Of a stretch of 8,982 bases of DNA, positions 1-8,400 are shown one piece after another (position 1 is the first letter of the stretch; every line of letters starts with the position of its first letter). Origin of the DNA: JADHUC01 sp964617665. Its GTDB lineage: Bacteria > Planctomycetota > Planctomycetia > Pirellulales > Pirellulaceae. The notes beneath the pieces are model-generated. The model saw only the letters and a list, made by a program, of their open reading frames with translations. It ran no database searches and was not told the origin of the DNA. The stretch is from NCBI GenBank assembly GCA_964617665.1, contig CAZUAH010000562.1:1-8982 (forward strand), read 5' to 3'. A program made the translations under genes and the position numbers.

Positions 1-22
1 GCACAAGTTGCATTGTTCCAAC

Positions 23-49
23 TGACTCAGGACAAAACGTCCTGAGTCA
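23..49. repeat. Perfect 11-bp inverted repeat (hairpin)
   Basis: The arms TGACTCAGGAC (23-33) and GTCCTGAGTCA (39-49) are perfectly complementary around the 5-nt loop AAAAC. The stem could form in RNA from either strand. No T-run follows on either side, so it is not a classical intrinsic terminator. It may be a factor-dependent terminator or transcript-end stabiliser for a gene left of the window, or a protein-binding dyad. The structure is directly visible; the role is inferred. Confidence 0.75.
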
Positions 50-133
50 CGAACGCAAATCACTAAGATGACGAAGGAGGGCGTATCCTGGGCGGGCAAG
101 CGATGTTCTCTGCATCGCACAAAAGTGGTCTAA

Positions 134-381
134 ATGCACGTAGGCCGCCCCGAACGCGTCGACTTGAATGAAGGCCACGTCTTCAAGGTGATCGTGCCCG
201 CATCGCAAACGGAGTTGCCCGCTATCTCCAAGCTCCTAGGTCGCACAACTCCCTTCATGACCGAACGATAATCGTCGACTACCGTGTGGCGAACGGCTGG
301 CGGCACTGGTATTGTGATGTACCCCTTGGGTCCGTCGGCACGAGCACCGTGGGAGTCCAACAAACTGTGTTATGCTACTGA
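134..381 (+). pseudogene. Possible degenerate gene end (two overlapping frames)
   Basis: An ATG at 134 opens 45 codons ending at a TAA (269-271), directly after an in-frame TAA (131-133). It has no good ribosome binding site. In another frame, codons stay open from 172 to a TGA at 379-381 with no usual start codon. The second half of that stretch (about 268-381) has a protein-like composition (IIVDYRVANGWRHWYCDV). A frame change near 225-270 could join the two into one older coding sequence, which would explain the protein-like look of both. I do not recognise the family. It may equally be chance open frame in GC-rich DNA. Confidence 0.22.
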
Positions 382-406
382 ATACGCAAAATCCAACTAT
401 GATTCG

Positions 407-413
407 AGAAGGG
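407..413 (+). promoter_or_regulatory. Ribosome binding site of the sialidase-like gene
   Basis: AGAAGGG lies 7 nt before the ATG at 421. In-frame stops at 379-381 and 400-402 leave this ATG as the only reasonable start. Confidence 0.65.
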
Positions 414-420
414 CGGGACC

Positions 421-2073
421 ATGGAGTTATTGGCGTTGTTCGTTCTCTTGGCCGCGACACCCACGGTGACCTACGATGCGGACGCGTTGCCGAACAAGAC
501 GAGACCACCGTGGTCATTCCGCGAGATAGAAAACTGTTCGGTCGCGGTCGAGGACGGTGTGCTGCGCGTGCGAGACGATGGCACCGCGCATGGCGAGCTG
601 CAGTTCATCAGCCAGTCGTGGGGCGCGATCGCCGATCGGCCTCACAGCGTGGAGGCCCGGGTCAGAGTGGCAAGTTGCTCGGGTCCCGCCGGAGTGATCA
701 TTCTGGCTGCGGATGGCGTCCACGAAGTTGGATTAACACTGTTTCCCGATCGCATCGAAAGTCACCGGCTCGAAGCCCGCGCCGAGGTCAATCTGGCCGA
801 TGAATTCCACGTAGTACGGCTTGAGATGGTTGGCAACGACGCTGTCGTGAAAGTAGACGGCCGTGTCGTGCTTGATCTGACCGGCAAGTCGACGTGGGAG
901 GCCCACGCGGGGCGGAACGTGGTCGGCTTCGGCAGTCTAAGCTCCGCAGCGACCGGCGAGGCTTGGTGGGATTACGTGACTTGGTCGGCAGAACAACCGG
1001 AAGTCGAGGTCTATGCGCCGGCCGAGCATCACATCGTCTACAAACACGAAGATGTCTACGCCTGTTTCCCAAGCCTTCACCGGTACGAAGACGGCACGCT
1101 TGTCAGTGGTTTTGGAACGCGCGTTCGACGAAGCCATATCGACAACACCGGCGGTGCCACACGAATGGTCAGTCGTGACGGAGGCGTGACGTGGGAAAAA
1201 GCCGATGCTGCGGTGCGCCGCTACAATCCGAATGCCGTTCGCGCCGACGGTCATCTGGCCATCGCGAACGCGATCGGTTGGCGATATGTGGACGAAGGCG
1301 AGATGAAACGACTGAAAGCCGACGGCCGAACGGTGCGCGCCGTGCGACCGGGTACGGTGGCCTATCTGAGCGGCGCCCGGTTCACGGTTCGCAGCATCAC
1401 TGGCGAGACAATTCGTCCCTGGACGGAAATCGAAGTGCCGCCTGGAGGCGGAATGATGACCTTTCATCAGGCGGCTTACCTGAATCTGGGCAACGGTGTA
1501 CGGCTGGTCGGGGTTTACGACACGGGGCCAAACGGGCACCGCAGCGCCCACGTGCTGCGCACCGAGGACGATGGTGATAGCTGGACCTGTCTGCCGATGG
1601 CCATGGGCGACGAACAGATGAGTTTCAACGAGACAGCTCTGGCAGCCAATGCCGATGGGCACGTAATCGCGCTGATGCGGACCGCTGAATCGCCGAACAA
1701 GAAGCATGCCGGTTCACTTTATCAGGTGATCTCAACAGATCGCGGCCAGAGTTGGTCCGAGCCCGTCGACACCGGTATCTGGGGCTATCCGGCTCACGTG
1801 CTGTTGCTGCCCGATGGCCGACTCCTGGCGACCTATGGTCATCGTCGAGCGCCGATGGGTATCCGCGCATGCTTCAGCCACGACGGCGGCCAGAGTTGGG
1901 ATGTCGACAACGAGATCATTTTGCGTGCCGATGGTTTCGGCAGTGGTAGCGATCTTGGCTATCCGATCACGCAACGGCTGAACGATGGGACTTTGGCGAC
2001 GATCTACTATTTCAACGGGATCGACAACATCACCCACATCTGCCTGACGCGTTGGACGCCGCCGGTCAAGTAG
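421..2073 (+). CDS. Secreted BNR/sialidase-like protein with N-terminal concanavalin-like domain
   Basis: The product has 550 residues. The hydrophobic N-terminus (about residues 2-16) looks like a short export signal, though its n-region lacks a basic residue. Residues about 18-195 form a beta-rich, concanavalin/LamG-like region (GVLRVRDDG, VRLEMVGNDAVVKVDGRVV), a fold often used for sugar binding. Residues about 200-545 look like a six-bladed sialidase propeller. Four Asp-boxes are visible: SRDGGVTW (251-258), TEDDGDSW (381-388), STDRGQSW (438-445) and SHDGGQSW (486-493). Glu404, in the segment FNETALAANADGHVIALMR, fits the conserved sialidase glutamate. The usual (F/Y)RIP motif is ACFP here (214-217), so the first carboxylate-binding arginine appears absent and true sialidase activity is doubtful. 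The blade ending YGHRRAPMGIRACFSHDGG and the late DLGYPITQRLNDGTL segment are typical of planctomycete sialidase-like paralogues. Likely periplasmic or extracellular. Fold confidence is high; substrate is unknown. Confidence 0.85.
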   Translation: MELLALFVLLAATPTVTYDADALPNKTRPPWSFREIENCSVAVEDGVLRVRDDGTAHGELQFISQSWGAIADRPHSVEARVRVASCSGPAGVIILAADGVHEVGLTLFPDRIESHRLEARAEVNLADEFHVVRLEMVGNDAVVKVDGRVVLDLTGKSTWEAHAGRNVVGFGSLSSAATGEAWWDYVTWSAEQPEVEVYAPAEHHIVYKHEDVYACFPSLHRYEDGTLVSGFGTRVRRSHIDNTGGATRMVSRDGGVTWEKADAAVRRYNPNAVRADGHLAIANAIGWRYVDEGEMKRLKADGRTVRAVRPGTVAYLSGARFTVRSITGETIRPWTEIEVPPGGGMMTFHQAAYLNLGNGVRLVGVYDTGPNGHRSAHVLRTEDDGDSWTCLPMAMGDEQMSFNETALAANADGHVIALMRTAESPNKKHAGSLYQVISTDRGQSWSEPVDTGIWGYPAHVLLLPDGRLLATYGHRRAPMGIRACFSHDGGQSWDVDNEIILRADGFGSGSDLGYPITQRLNDGTLATIYYFNGIDNITHICLTRWTPPVK

Positions 2074-2191
2074 GCGTTGGCGACACGATGGTCCCCTGAG
2101 GCCACAGCTTGACCATACTCGTACGAGAGAGGTTGATAAGGTACTCGCGTTGCCTGGGAAGCGACTGAGTGTAAGAAGAAAAGGTGCGTGT
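2074..2191 (+). other. Intergenic spacer with 10-bp palindrome
   Basis: This 118-nt gap contains the perfect palindrome CTCGTACGAG (2118-2127). It overlaps a region with a -35-like TTGACC (2109-2114), but no acceptable -10 box lies at 16-18 nt (the best candidate, GATAAG at 2135-2140, is 20 nt away). There is no T-tailed hairpin, so read-through from the upstream gene is plausible. A palindrome this short may be chance. Confidence 0.35.
2181..2186 (+). promoter_or_regulatory. Ribosome binding site deciding the start at 2192
   Basis: AAGGTG sits 5 nt before the ATG at 2192, and that ATG begins a textbook signal peptide. The frame is open back to a TTG at 2150, but that extension would put 14 mostly basic and polar residues before the signal sequence and has no comparable ribosome binding site. 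Confidence 0.6.
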
Positions 2192-5100
2192 ATGAGAATT
2201 CTGCACAAAGTTTTGACGTTGTTTACCATGCTGGTGCTAGGCGGCAGTGTCGCGGCGGAAGTCGTATGGGATTTCGACGGAACCGTGGAACCGTCGGGGG
2301 CAAAGCTGCAACGGCTCAGTGGCACGTCCGCGTTCACGAGCATCGAGGGGGGCCAGGCGCTGGCTGCCGGCAAAGCGGTGCAATGGCACGACGCGCCGGT
2401 GCTACGGCTTCGCGCGGGAATGGAGTTGCGGTGCCGGTTCCGGCTCGACGAACTGCGGAAGAGTGCCCAGATGCTGGTGATGAAGGATGGCGAATACCTG
2501 CTGCGCGTCGACGGACACGAAGGTGGACATGTCTCTATATTCGTTCAGACGGAGGGCCAATGGGAACCACGATTGCGCGGTCCGGTCGTCCAATCGGGGA
2601 AGTGGTACAACTTGCGCGCACAGTGGACGGGGGCTACGCTGACAATGGATGTGAACGGTGAGTCCTTTAGCCGCCGACATGTGGGCAAGATTCAGTCTGG
2701 CTCAGAGCCGCTCACGATCGGTCCGATTGCCGGCGTGATCGATCGGCTGGAAATCCGCAATCCTGGCTTCGATCGCGAGACCGTGTTGCTCGGTCTCAAT
2801 GCGACAGGCATCGACACGGGAGCACAAAGCAGCTTTGGCGGCGAGGCCGGCTGGACCGGGTGGCAGGCGTTGGGCGGGGCAAAGTGCGAGGTGCTGGGCG
2901 GAGTCGCCCACGTGACGTTCCCCTCGGCATCGTCCATGTTCGTCAGTCCGCCACTGGCGGTTGATCTCACGCACCTGCCGTTCGCCTGCTTGGAGATGGA
3001 AGCGCCCGCGTCAGGCCGGACGGGTCACATCGACTTCACGACGGCCACCGGCGCCGGATCCATCGCGTTTCAGCCGCTTGGCAACGGGCGGCCGACGCTT
3101 GTCGCCGGCGTGACCTCGAACCAGTGGACCGGTACGCTCCGACGCCTGGCCTTGAGTCTCAGCGGCGGCGACGGGCGGGTGGCCGTAAAGAGACTCGTGC
3201 TGGCCGACCGCGCGGTGGGCACACCCTGGCTCTACATTCGCGATCTGGCTGCGGGCCGCGCCAAGCTGCGGCCCGGACGCGAGGAAACGGTGATCGCCGC
3301 AGTCAAGAATCTCGGCGGCGAAGCAGAGGATGTCCGACTGCGCCTTCGCGTCCCCGACGGTATCCAGATTCTCGACGGCACGGATCGGATCATTCCCTAC
3401 ATGGGGCAAAACGACTTCGACATGGCCACCTGGCGCATCCGAGCCGACAAGCCGGGCATCTTCGAGGCCACGGTTGACGCCGCTGTTGCCGGCGCGGCCA
3501 TTCGGTCGCAGAAGCTGCGCCTAACGTTCGAGCGGATGCCGGACGTGCCACGTACCGGCTACGTGCCCGAACCCCAACCGGCCGAAAGCGATTACATCGG
3601 GCTCATGCACTATTGCGCGCTCTGGAAGGAGGGCACGCATTACGGCTGGAAACTCATCGAGCCCTATCCCGGGCTGCGGCCGGCCATCGGCTGGTACGAC
3701 GAAGGTACGCCTGAAGTGGCCGACTGGCACATCAAGTACGCGCTGGAGCACGGCGTGAACGCGTTCATCTACTGCTGGTACCGGGCACACATGGAGCCCG
3801 AGATCGAGCACAAGCTGGGGCACGCCATCCACGACGGGCTCTTCCACGCCAGGTATCGCGACAAATTCAAGTTCTGCATCATGTGGGAAAACGGCTGCGC
3901 CCCAGGCGTCAAGGATGCTGACGACCTGCTGAACAACGTGCTGCCGTTCTGGATCGAGAACTACTTTACTCATCCTTCGTTTCTTAAACTGGACAACATG
4001 CCGCTGCTCTTCGTTTGGCAGCCGCGAAGGTTGCTGCCGCAACTTGGTGGGCCTGAGGGCACGCGCAAAACGTTCGACGCCATGCGGACACGCTGCCGCG
4101 AAGCGGGTTTCGCGGGCCTGCGGATCATTGCTTGCATGGACGGCCCGGAAGAAGCGCTGGGCAAGCAGATCGCCGAAAGCGGATGGGACGCCGTGACCGG
4201 CTACGGGCTGCGGCCCAGCGGCGTCCGCGACGCCGGCATCGACCCCGACGGCATCCCCTACCGCGAACACGCAGACGTGCTTGCTCGTTACAAAGAGACC
4301 TGGGAGCAGCGCGACGCCTGCACCGGCAGCGTCCCCGACATCCCCAACATGGTCATGGGCTGGGACACGCGGCCCTGGGGCCGGGCCCGGCGCGGCGGCT
4401 ACGTCGCCAACCCCAAGGCGGAGAACTTCGAGGCCGCCTGTCGCGGCGCCAAGCTGCTGGTCGACGCCAAGCCGGCTGATCGCTGGGATAGAAAGCTCGT
4501 CGTTTTCGACAACTGGACCGAGTTCGGCGAAGGACACTACATCGAACCCACATCAGCCCTCGGATTCTCGTTCCTGAACGCTATCAAGCGCGTGTTCTGC
4601 TCGAGTTGGGCGTCGGAGGCGGCGACCGACATCGTCCCGGAGGACGTTGGGCTCGACCCGCCTCAGCGGCGCTACGAAGAGGTGCGGGCCGGCTTTGGCC
4701 AAAGGATGCCATGGCAGCCACGGCGCATCACCGGCGATTTGCTGGCTCATTGGGAGTTCGAACGGGTCGTCGACGGCCGATTCGCGGACTCCTCTCCGAA
4801 CGACAGCAGTCTGGTTGTCACTGACCTGACACTCGAGCCCGGCCGCGGCGGCCAAGTGCTGCGTTGTGGAGACGGCGAGGCAACCTGTCCCGCGCCAGCG
4901 CCTTTCTTCCACACGGGCGGGGTCACGGTTGCGCTCTGGTGCAAGCCGAACGAGGAGAAACAGAGCGACCATTGGATGATCAACACCGTGGGGCGAGATA
5001 CGACCGGCTATCGTCTCGGCTTGGGCGGAGGCCACCCGGTATGGCAGATTCCACAGCGCGCCTGGAGCCATGGACTGCTTGGCCCCAAACCGTTGCCCGT

Positions 5101-5341
5101 CGGCGAGTGGTCGCACGTCGCCGCCACCTTCAACAATCGAATGATGTGTCTGTACGTCAACGGCTCCGAAGTCGCTGCGCTCGAGCGACCCGGCTTCATC
5201 AACCCAGCGAGCAATGTGGTCGTCGGCGGATACAGCGCAGGACTCGCCCGTGCTCGCTTCCACGGCTGGCTGGACGACGTGCGCATCTACCGCCGCCTGC
5301 TATCGCCCACAGACATCGCCACACTCGCACAAGACAAATGA
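2192..5341 (+). CDS. Secreted GH99-like (WbsX-type) putative glycosidase with LamG-type domains at both ends
   Basis: Counted from the ATG at 2192, the product has 1049 residues. Residues 1-22 are a clear signal peptide, with likely cleavage at SVAA|EV. Residues about 23-195 are a LamG/concanavalin-like domain, and about 200-345 a second beta-rich region I cannot name. Residues about 349-450 look like an Ig-like NEW3/CARDB-type spacer (ETVIAAVKNLGGEAEDVRLRL). The putative catalytic (beta/alpha)8 part runs from about Tyr468 to 800, with YIGLMHYCALW at its start, YCWYR (527-531) and MWEN (564-567). The segment WTEFGEGHYIEP (775-786) lines up with the GH99 catalytic loop (NEWHEGTQIEP in known members), mapping the two catalytic glutamates to Glu777 and Glu780. 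Residues about 851-1049 are a LamG-type jelly roll ending with a typical WLDDVRIYRRLLSP motif. GH99 enzymes cleave alpha-mannosides internally; WbsX-like relatives are less well defined, so the substrate is open. Third-position GC is conspicuously high in the middle (about 3900-4480). Confidence 0.85.
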   Translation: MRILHKVLTLFTMLVLGGSVAAEVVWDFDGTVEPSGAKLQRLSGTSAFTSIEGGQALAAGKAVQWHDAPVLRLRAGMELRCRFRLDELRKSAQMLVMKDGEYLLRVDGHEGGHVSIFVQTEGQWEPRLRGPVVQSGKWYNLRAQWTGATLTMDVNGESFSRRHVGKIQSGSEPLTIGPIAGVIDRLEIRNPGFDRETVLLGLNATGIDTGAQSSFGGEAGWTGWQALGGAKCEVLGGVAHVTFPSASSMFVSPPLAVDLTHLPFACLEMEAPASGRTGHIDFTTATGAGSIAFQPLGNGRPTLVAGVTSNQWTGTLRRLALSLSGGDGRVAVKRLVLADRAVGTPWLYIRDLAAGRAKLRPGREETVIAAVKNLGGEAEDVRLRLRVPDGIQILDGTDRIIPYMGQNDFDMATWRIRADKPGIFEATVDAAVAGAAIRSQKLRLTFERMPDVPRTGYVPEPQPAESDYIGLMHYCALWKEGTHYGWKLIEPYPGLRPAIGWYDEGTPEVADWHIKYALEHGVNAFIYCWYRAHMEPEIEHKLGHAIHDGLFHARYRDKFKFCIMWENGCAPGVKDADDLLNNVLPFWIENYFTHPSFLKLDNMPLLFVWQPRRLLPQLGGPEGTRKTFDAMRTRCREAGFAGLRIIACMDGPEEALGKQIAESGWDAVTGYGLRPSGVRDAGIDPDGIPYREHADVLARYKETWEQRDACTGSVPDIPNMVMGWDTRPWGRARRGGYVANPKAENFEAACRGAKLLVDAKPADRWDRKLVVFDNWTEFGEGHYIEPTSALGFSFLNAIKRVFCSSWASEAATDIVPEDVGLDPPQRRYEEVRAGFGQRMPWQPRRITGDLLAHWEFERVVDGRFADSSPNDSSLVVTDLTLEPGRGGQVLRCGDGEATCPAPAPFFHTGGVTVALWCKPNEEKQSDHWMINTVGRDTTGYRLGLGGGHPVWQIPQRAWSHGLLGPKPLPVGEWSHVAATFNNRMMCLYVNGSEVAALERPGFINPASNVVVGGYSAGLARARFHGWLDDVRIYRRLLSPTDIATLAQDK

Positions 5342-5475
5342 GTACTATCAAGGTTCGAAGCGGCTCGTTCTCTCTGCCGGCTGGCCAGGTCGAGGTCCGT
5401 CTGGATGATCTGACGGGTTGGTGGGATCGTTGCGACGCAGTTGTGTTGACCACCGGGGAACAGGGAAGGGAATAG
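5338..5475 (+). pseudogene. 45-codon fragment resembling a carbohydrate-binding/FAD-oxidoreductase-associated domain
   Basis: The ATG at 5338 overlaps the TGA of the GH99-like gene (ATGA), and the frame runs to a TAG at 5473-5475, just before the next gene. The peptide contains SGSFSLPAGQVEVRLDDLTG followed by WWDRCDAVVLTT. This strongly recalls a beta-sandwich segment (LPAG-x-VxxxLHDLTG-xxGRCDA-xxLT) that I remember from planctomycete and lentisphaeral FAD-dependent oxidoreductases and glycan-active proteins. The parts that normally precede and follow it are absent. The most likely reading is a remnant of a deleted gene whose left breakpoint lies at or near the end of the GH99-like gene. A translationally coupled small protein is the alternative. 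The family link is from memory; the ORF itself is certain. Confidence 0.5.
5463..5470 (+). promoter_or_regulatory. Ribosome binding site of the HzsA-related gene
   Basis: GGGAAGGG lies 9 nt before the ATG at 5480. It is embedded in the last codons of the 45-codon fragment, so translation of that fragment would run over this site. Confidence 0.55.
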
Positions 5476-5479
5476 CGTA

Positions 5480-8400
5480 ATGAAAAAAGGTTGCAATCTC
5501 TTGACTACTCCAAAATATCCCTGGCAGGGAACTCTGCCGTTATCCGCCGTCTTGGTCTTGTTGTCCATGCCAGCGTTCTGCCAGGAATACACCCAAGAAG
5601 ACATCCAGAATCGACACACCGTTGCCTATCCAATATCCCGCCTGCAGCGTGATTGGATCTATCAGGATCATGGTCTGCAATACGGTGACTGCTTTGCTGC
5701 CGCGGAGGACAACAAAGTGGAACAATCCATGGTTCGCAAAGTCCTCGCCGAGTTGAAAGCGAGAAACGTCGCCGTCGATGGGTTGCAGAAGTCTCTTGCA
5801 CTTCTCGTGGACGGCAACAAGCCCGGCAACGATCCCGCTTGGAAGAGCTTGTATTTCCAGGCGTGTGAAGTGCGCCGCAAGCAGCGTTTGAAGGTGTTTG
5901 ATCATCACCCGCGCGAGTTCGTGTATGCCAAGCACTTCGTGTTTGGCGATTGTCAGGCCATGTTTGCCATGACCGATCACCTGACAGACGCGGTTTTTCG
6001 TGAATGCGGCCGTGACTATCGGATGGGCTCGCAACTCTGCAAGTTGACGATCAGCGTCGACGGAACCGTTTCTACCGAAGTGCTTCTCGACAGTCCCGAA
6101 GGAGTCATCCGGGACCCCTGTGTCTCGTACGACGGCGGCACTTTGGCGTTTTCGATGCGGCGAACCAGCCATGATGGGGACGACGATTTCCACCTCTACG
6201 TCATGACTCTGAGCGACCGCAGCGTCCGGCAGATCACGTTTGGAGCCGGAACGGCTGACATGGAGCCGGAATGGCTGCCGGGCGGCGGGTTGGTGTTCAC
6301 GTCCACCCGCTGCGTGTTCTCGGCGCCGTGCTGGTGGTCGAGCGTGTGTAACCTCTTCACATGCGACGCAGAAGGACGCTACATCCGTCGCCTGGGCTCT
6401 GACCATGGTCATACCGTATTCCCGCACGCAACGGATGACGGACGCATCATATATACGCGCTGGGAGTACTCCGACCGGACCGCCGGCTACCTGCACAGTC
6501 TGTTCGTGATGAATCCGGACGGCACGAATCAGACGGAGTTCTACGGAAACAACTCGCAGTTTCCAGCTGCGATCCTTCATGCTCGAAGCGTTCCCAACTC
6601 GACGAAAGTGATTGCGATCTCCGGCGCGCACCACATCGACCAGCGCGGCAAGCTGATCATGATCGACAGGAACGTGGGAACCCAGGCCGGCTTCGGGGTC
6701 AAACTCCTTGCACCGGAACGCGATTACCCGTATCGGGAAAGCATGGGAACCGGAGGCAACGTCGTCCACGACACGGAAGGGGAACAGTATCAGTACCCTT
6801 ATCCGTTGGATGAAGACAACTTCGTGGTCTGCTATTCGCCCGAGGGTGGCCCCGTTCGCGGTTTGAAAGGCATCAAAGCCGGCAAAGCGGGAAGCCCATC
6901 CTTCGGCATTTATTGGATGCATCGCAATGGCCAGCGTGAGCTGCTGATCTACGACCCGGTAATCTCGTCGGGCCAGCAGGCGCCGACTACACGGTCCCGC
7001 CCGCCATTTCGGAAGAGTTCAACGGTGGACGAGCATCGAACGACCGGCCGTTTCTACGTTCAAAATGTGTACTATGGGCCCGGTCTGGAAGGCGTAGAGC
7101 CGGGGACAGTTGAGCGAATCCGCGTGGTCGGTCTGGATTATCGCGCCAAAGGCACGGTGGCCTTGGGATTGCATCCGTGGGGCGGACATCAGACTTCGCC
7201 GTGTGCGATCAACAACGGCAGTTACGACGTAAAACACGTGCTGGGTACGGCGGACGTGGAGGAAGACGGAAGCTGCTGTTTCGAGTGTCCTTCGCGCGTG
7301 CCCGTGTATTTTCAGATGTTGGATGAAAAAGGCCGCATGGTACAGAACATGCGAAGCTGGACGATGGTCCTGCCGGGCGAGACGTTTGCGTGCGTCGGCT
7401 GTCATGAGCCGAAACACGATACGTACCTGGACGACTGCCCGGTCACGATCGCCCTGAAGAAACCGCCGCAGAAGATCAGGCCTTTCTTCGCGGAAGGCGA
7501 CGAGCCGGTCCAGGAGATGGAGCGTTTTCTGACCGATTCCGAGAAACGGGCGATGCGGTATCTCGGCACGAACGCTCCACAGGCGATGGATGTCCCGCGC
7601 GGTTTCAGCTATACGCGAGAGATCCAGCCGATTTGGGATGAGCACTGCATCCAGTGTCACGCAGGCGGCAAGAATCCGGAAAAGAAAGATGTCCCGCTCA
7701 GCCTAATAGGCGACTACCGTCCGATCACGAATCCGGAGATCTACGGTCGCGCGAAATGGCGGTTGACTCATCGGATTTATGGGGAAAGCACGAAAGGGCA
7801 TCCGGGGCGGGCTTTCAGCGAATCCTACATCAATCTGACCGACTTCGGTTACAACGCGAAGATCCCGCTGGCGGGGGCGGGCGGCAAAGCCTACGTGCGC
7901 AACGATAGGACGTATCTCGCCTACTTCGGCGGTAAACCGGAGAACGTCCCGAATCCTGGCGCTCACGGCTATTGCACCGACGAGTATGCGGGCAATGGAA
8001 TCATCAACTGGCTGCACGTCTCCAGTGCGTGTGCCATGCTTCCGCCCTACGCCTACGGCTCGACGTCCAGTCCGTTGATGGATTACCTTGAGCCGTCGCA
8101 CTATGGCGTGCAGCTCTCGCGGGAAGAGAGGGAAAGAGTGGCCTGCTGGATCGACTTGAATGTGCCCTTTGCCGGTTCGTGGATGGAACTGAATTACTGG
8201 GACAAGCTCAATCACGCCGTGCACTCCGGTTTGACGCCCTGGTACGTGTATCGCGACAAGATGCGGCAGATGTACCTGTACTTTGAAGCGAAGCGTCTGA
8301 AGTATGCCGAGCTAGAACTGGAGCACATCGACAAGTACCTTCAGCACGTGGACCACGGCGTCGACTTTTCTCCGGAGGCATTCGGACAATACTCGTTTGG

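Larger units (their letters stand above)
50..420. other. Leader region without a convincing intact gene
   Basis: These 371 bases separate the hairpin from the sialidase-like gene. A strong Shine-Dalgarno-like run (GAAGGAGGG, 73-81) is not followed by a start codon at usable spacing: the next ATG, at 103, opens only 22 codons and lies too far away. An ATG at 68 opens 21 codons and stops at 131-133. Two longer open stretches are described separately as a possible relic. TATGAT at 398-403 is a 5-of-6 match to a -10 box but has no recognisable -35 partner and lies very close to the start codon, so no promoter is called. Confidence 0.5.

Noticed and set aside
2150..2191. Upstream TTG start extending the GH99-like protein by 14 residues
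   Set aside because: The ATG at 2192 has a ribosome binding site and starts a standard signal peptide. The extension would place a basic tail before it.
3521..4537. Long open frame on the minus strand (338 codons) inside the GH99-like gene
   Set aside because: It lies opposite a gene with clear domains, in the segment of highest GC3, where antisense frames stay open by composition. Its translation shows no recognisable motif.
5573..5584. Possible lipobox (PAFC) making the HzsA-related protein a lipoprotein
   Set aside because: Proline at -3 and phenylalanine at -1 do not fit the L-(A/S)-(G/A)-C pattern. Ordinary signal peptidase I cleavage nearby is more likely.
6240..6276. Imperfect 17-bp direct repeat, TGGAGCCGGAA(C/T)GGCTG, at a 20-nt interval
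   Set aside because: The copies are read in different frames, and the second encodes the family-typical EPEWLP motif, so the repeat is most likely coincidental.
5540..6922. 460-codon minus-strand open frame opposite the HzsA-related gene
   Set aside because: The + strand product has convincing family motifs throughout. The antisense peptide is rich in H, R and V without domain features and is a shadow.
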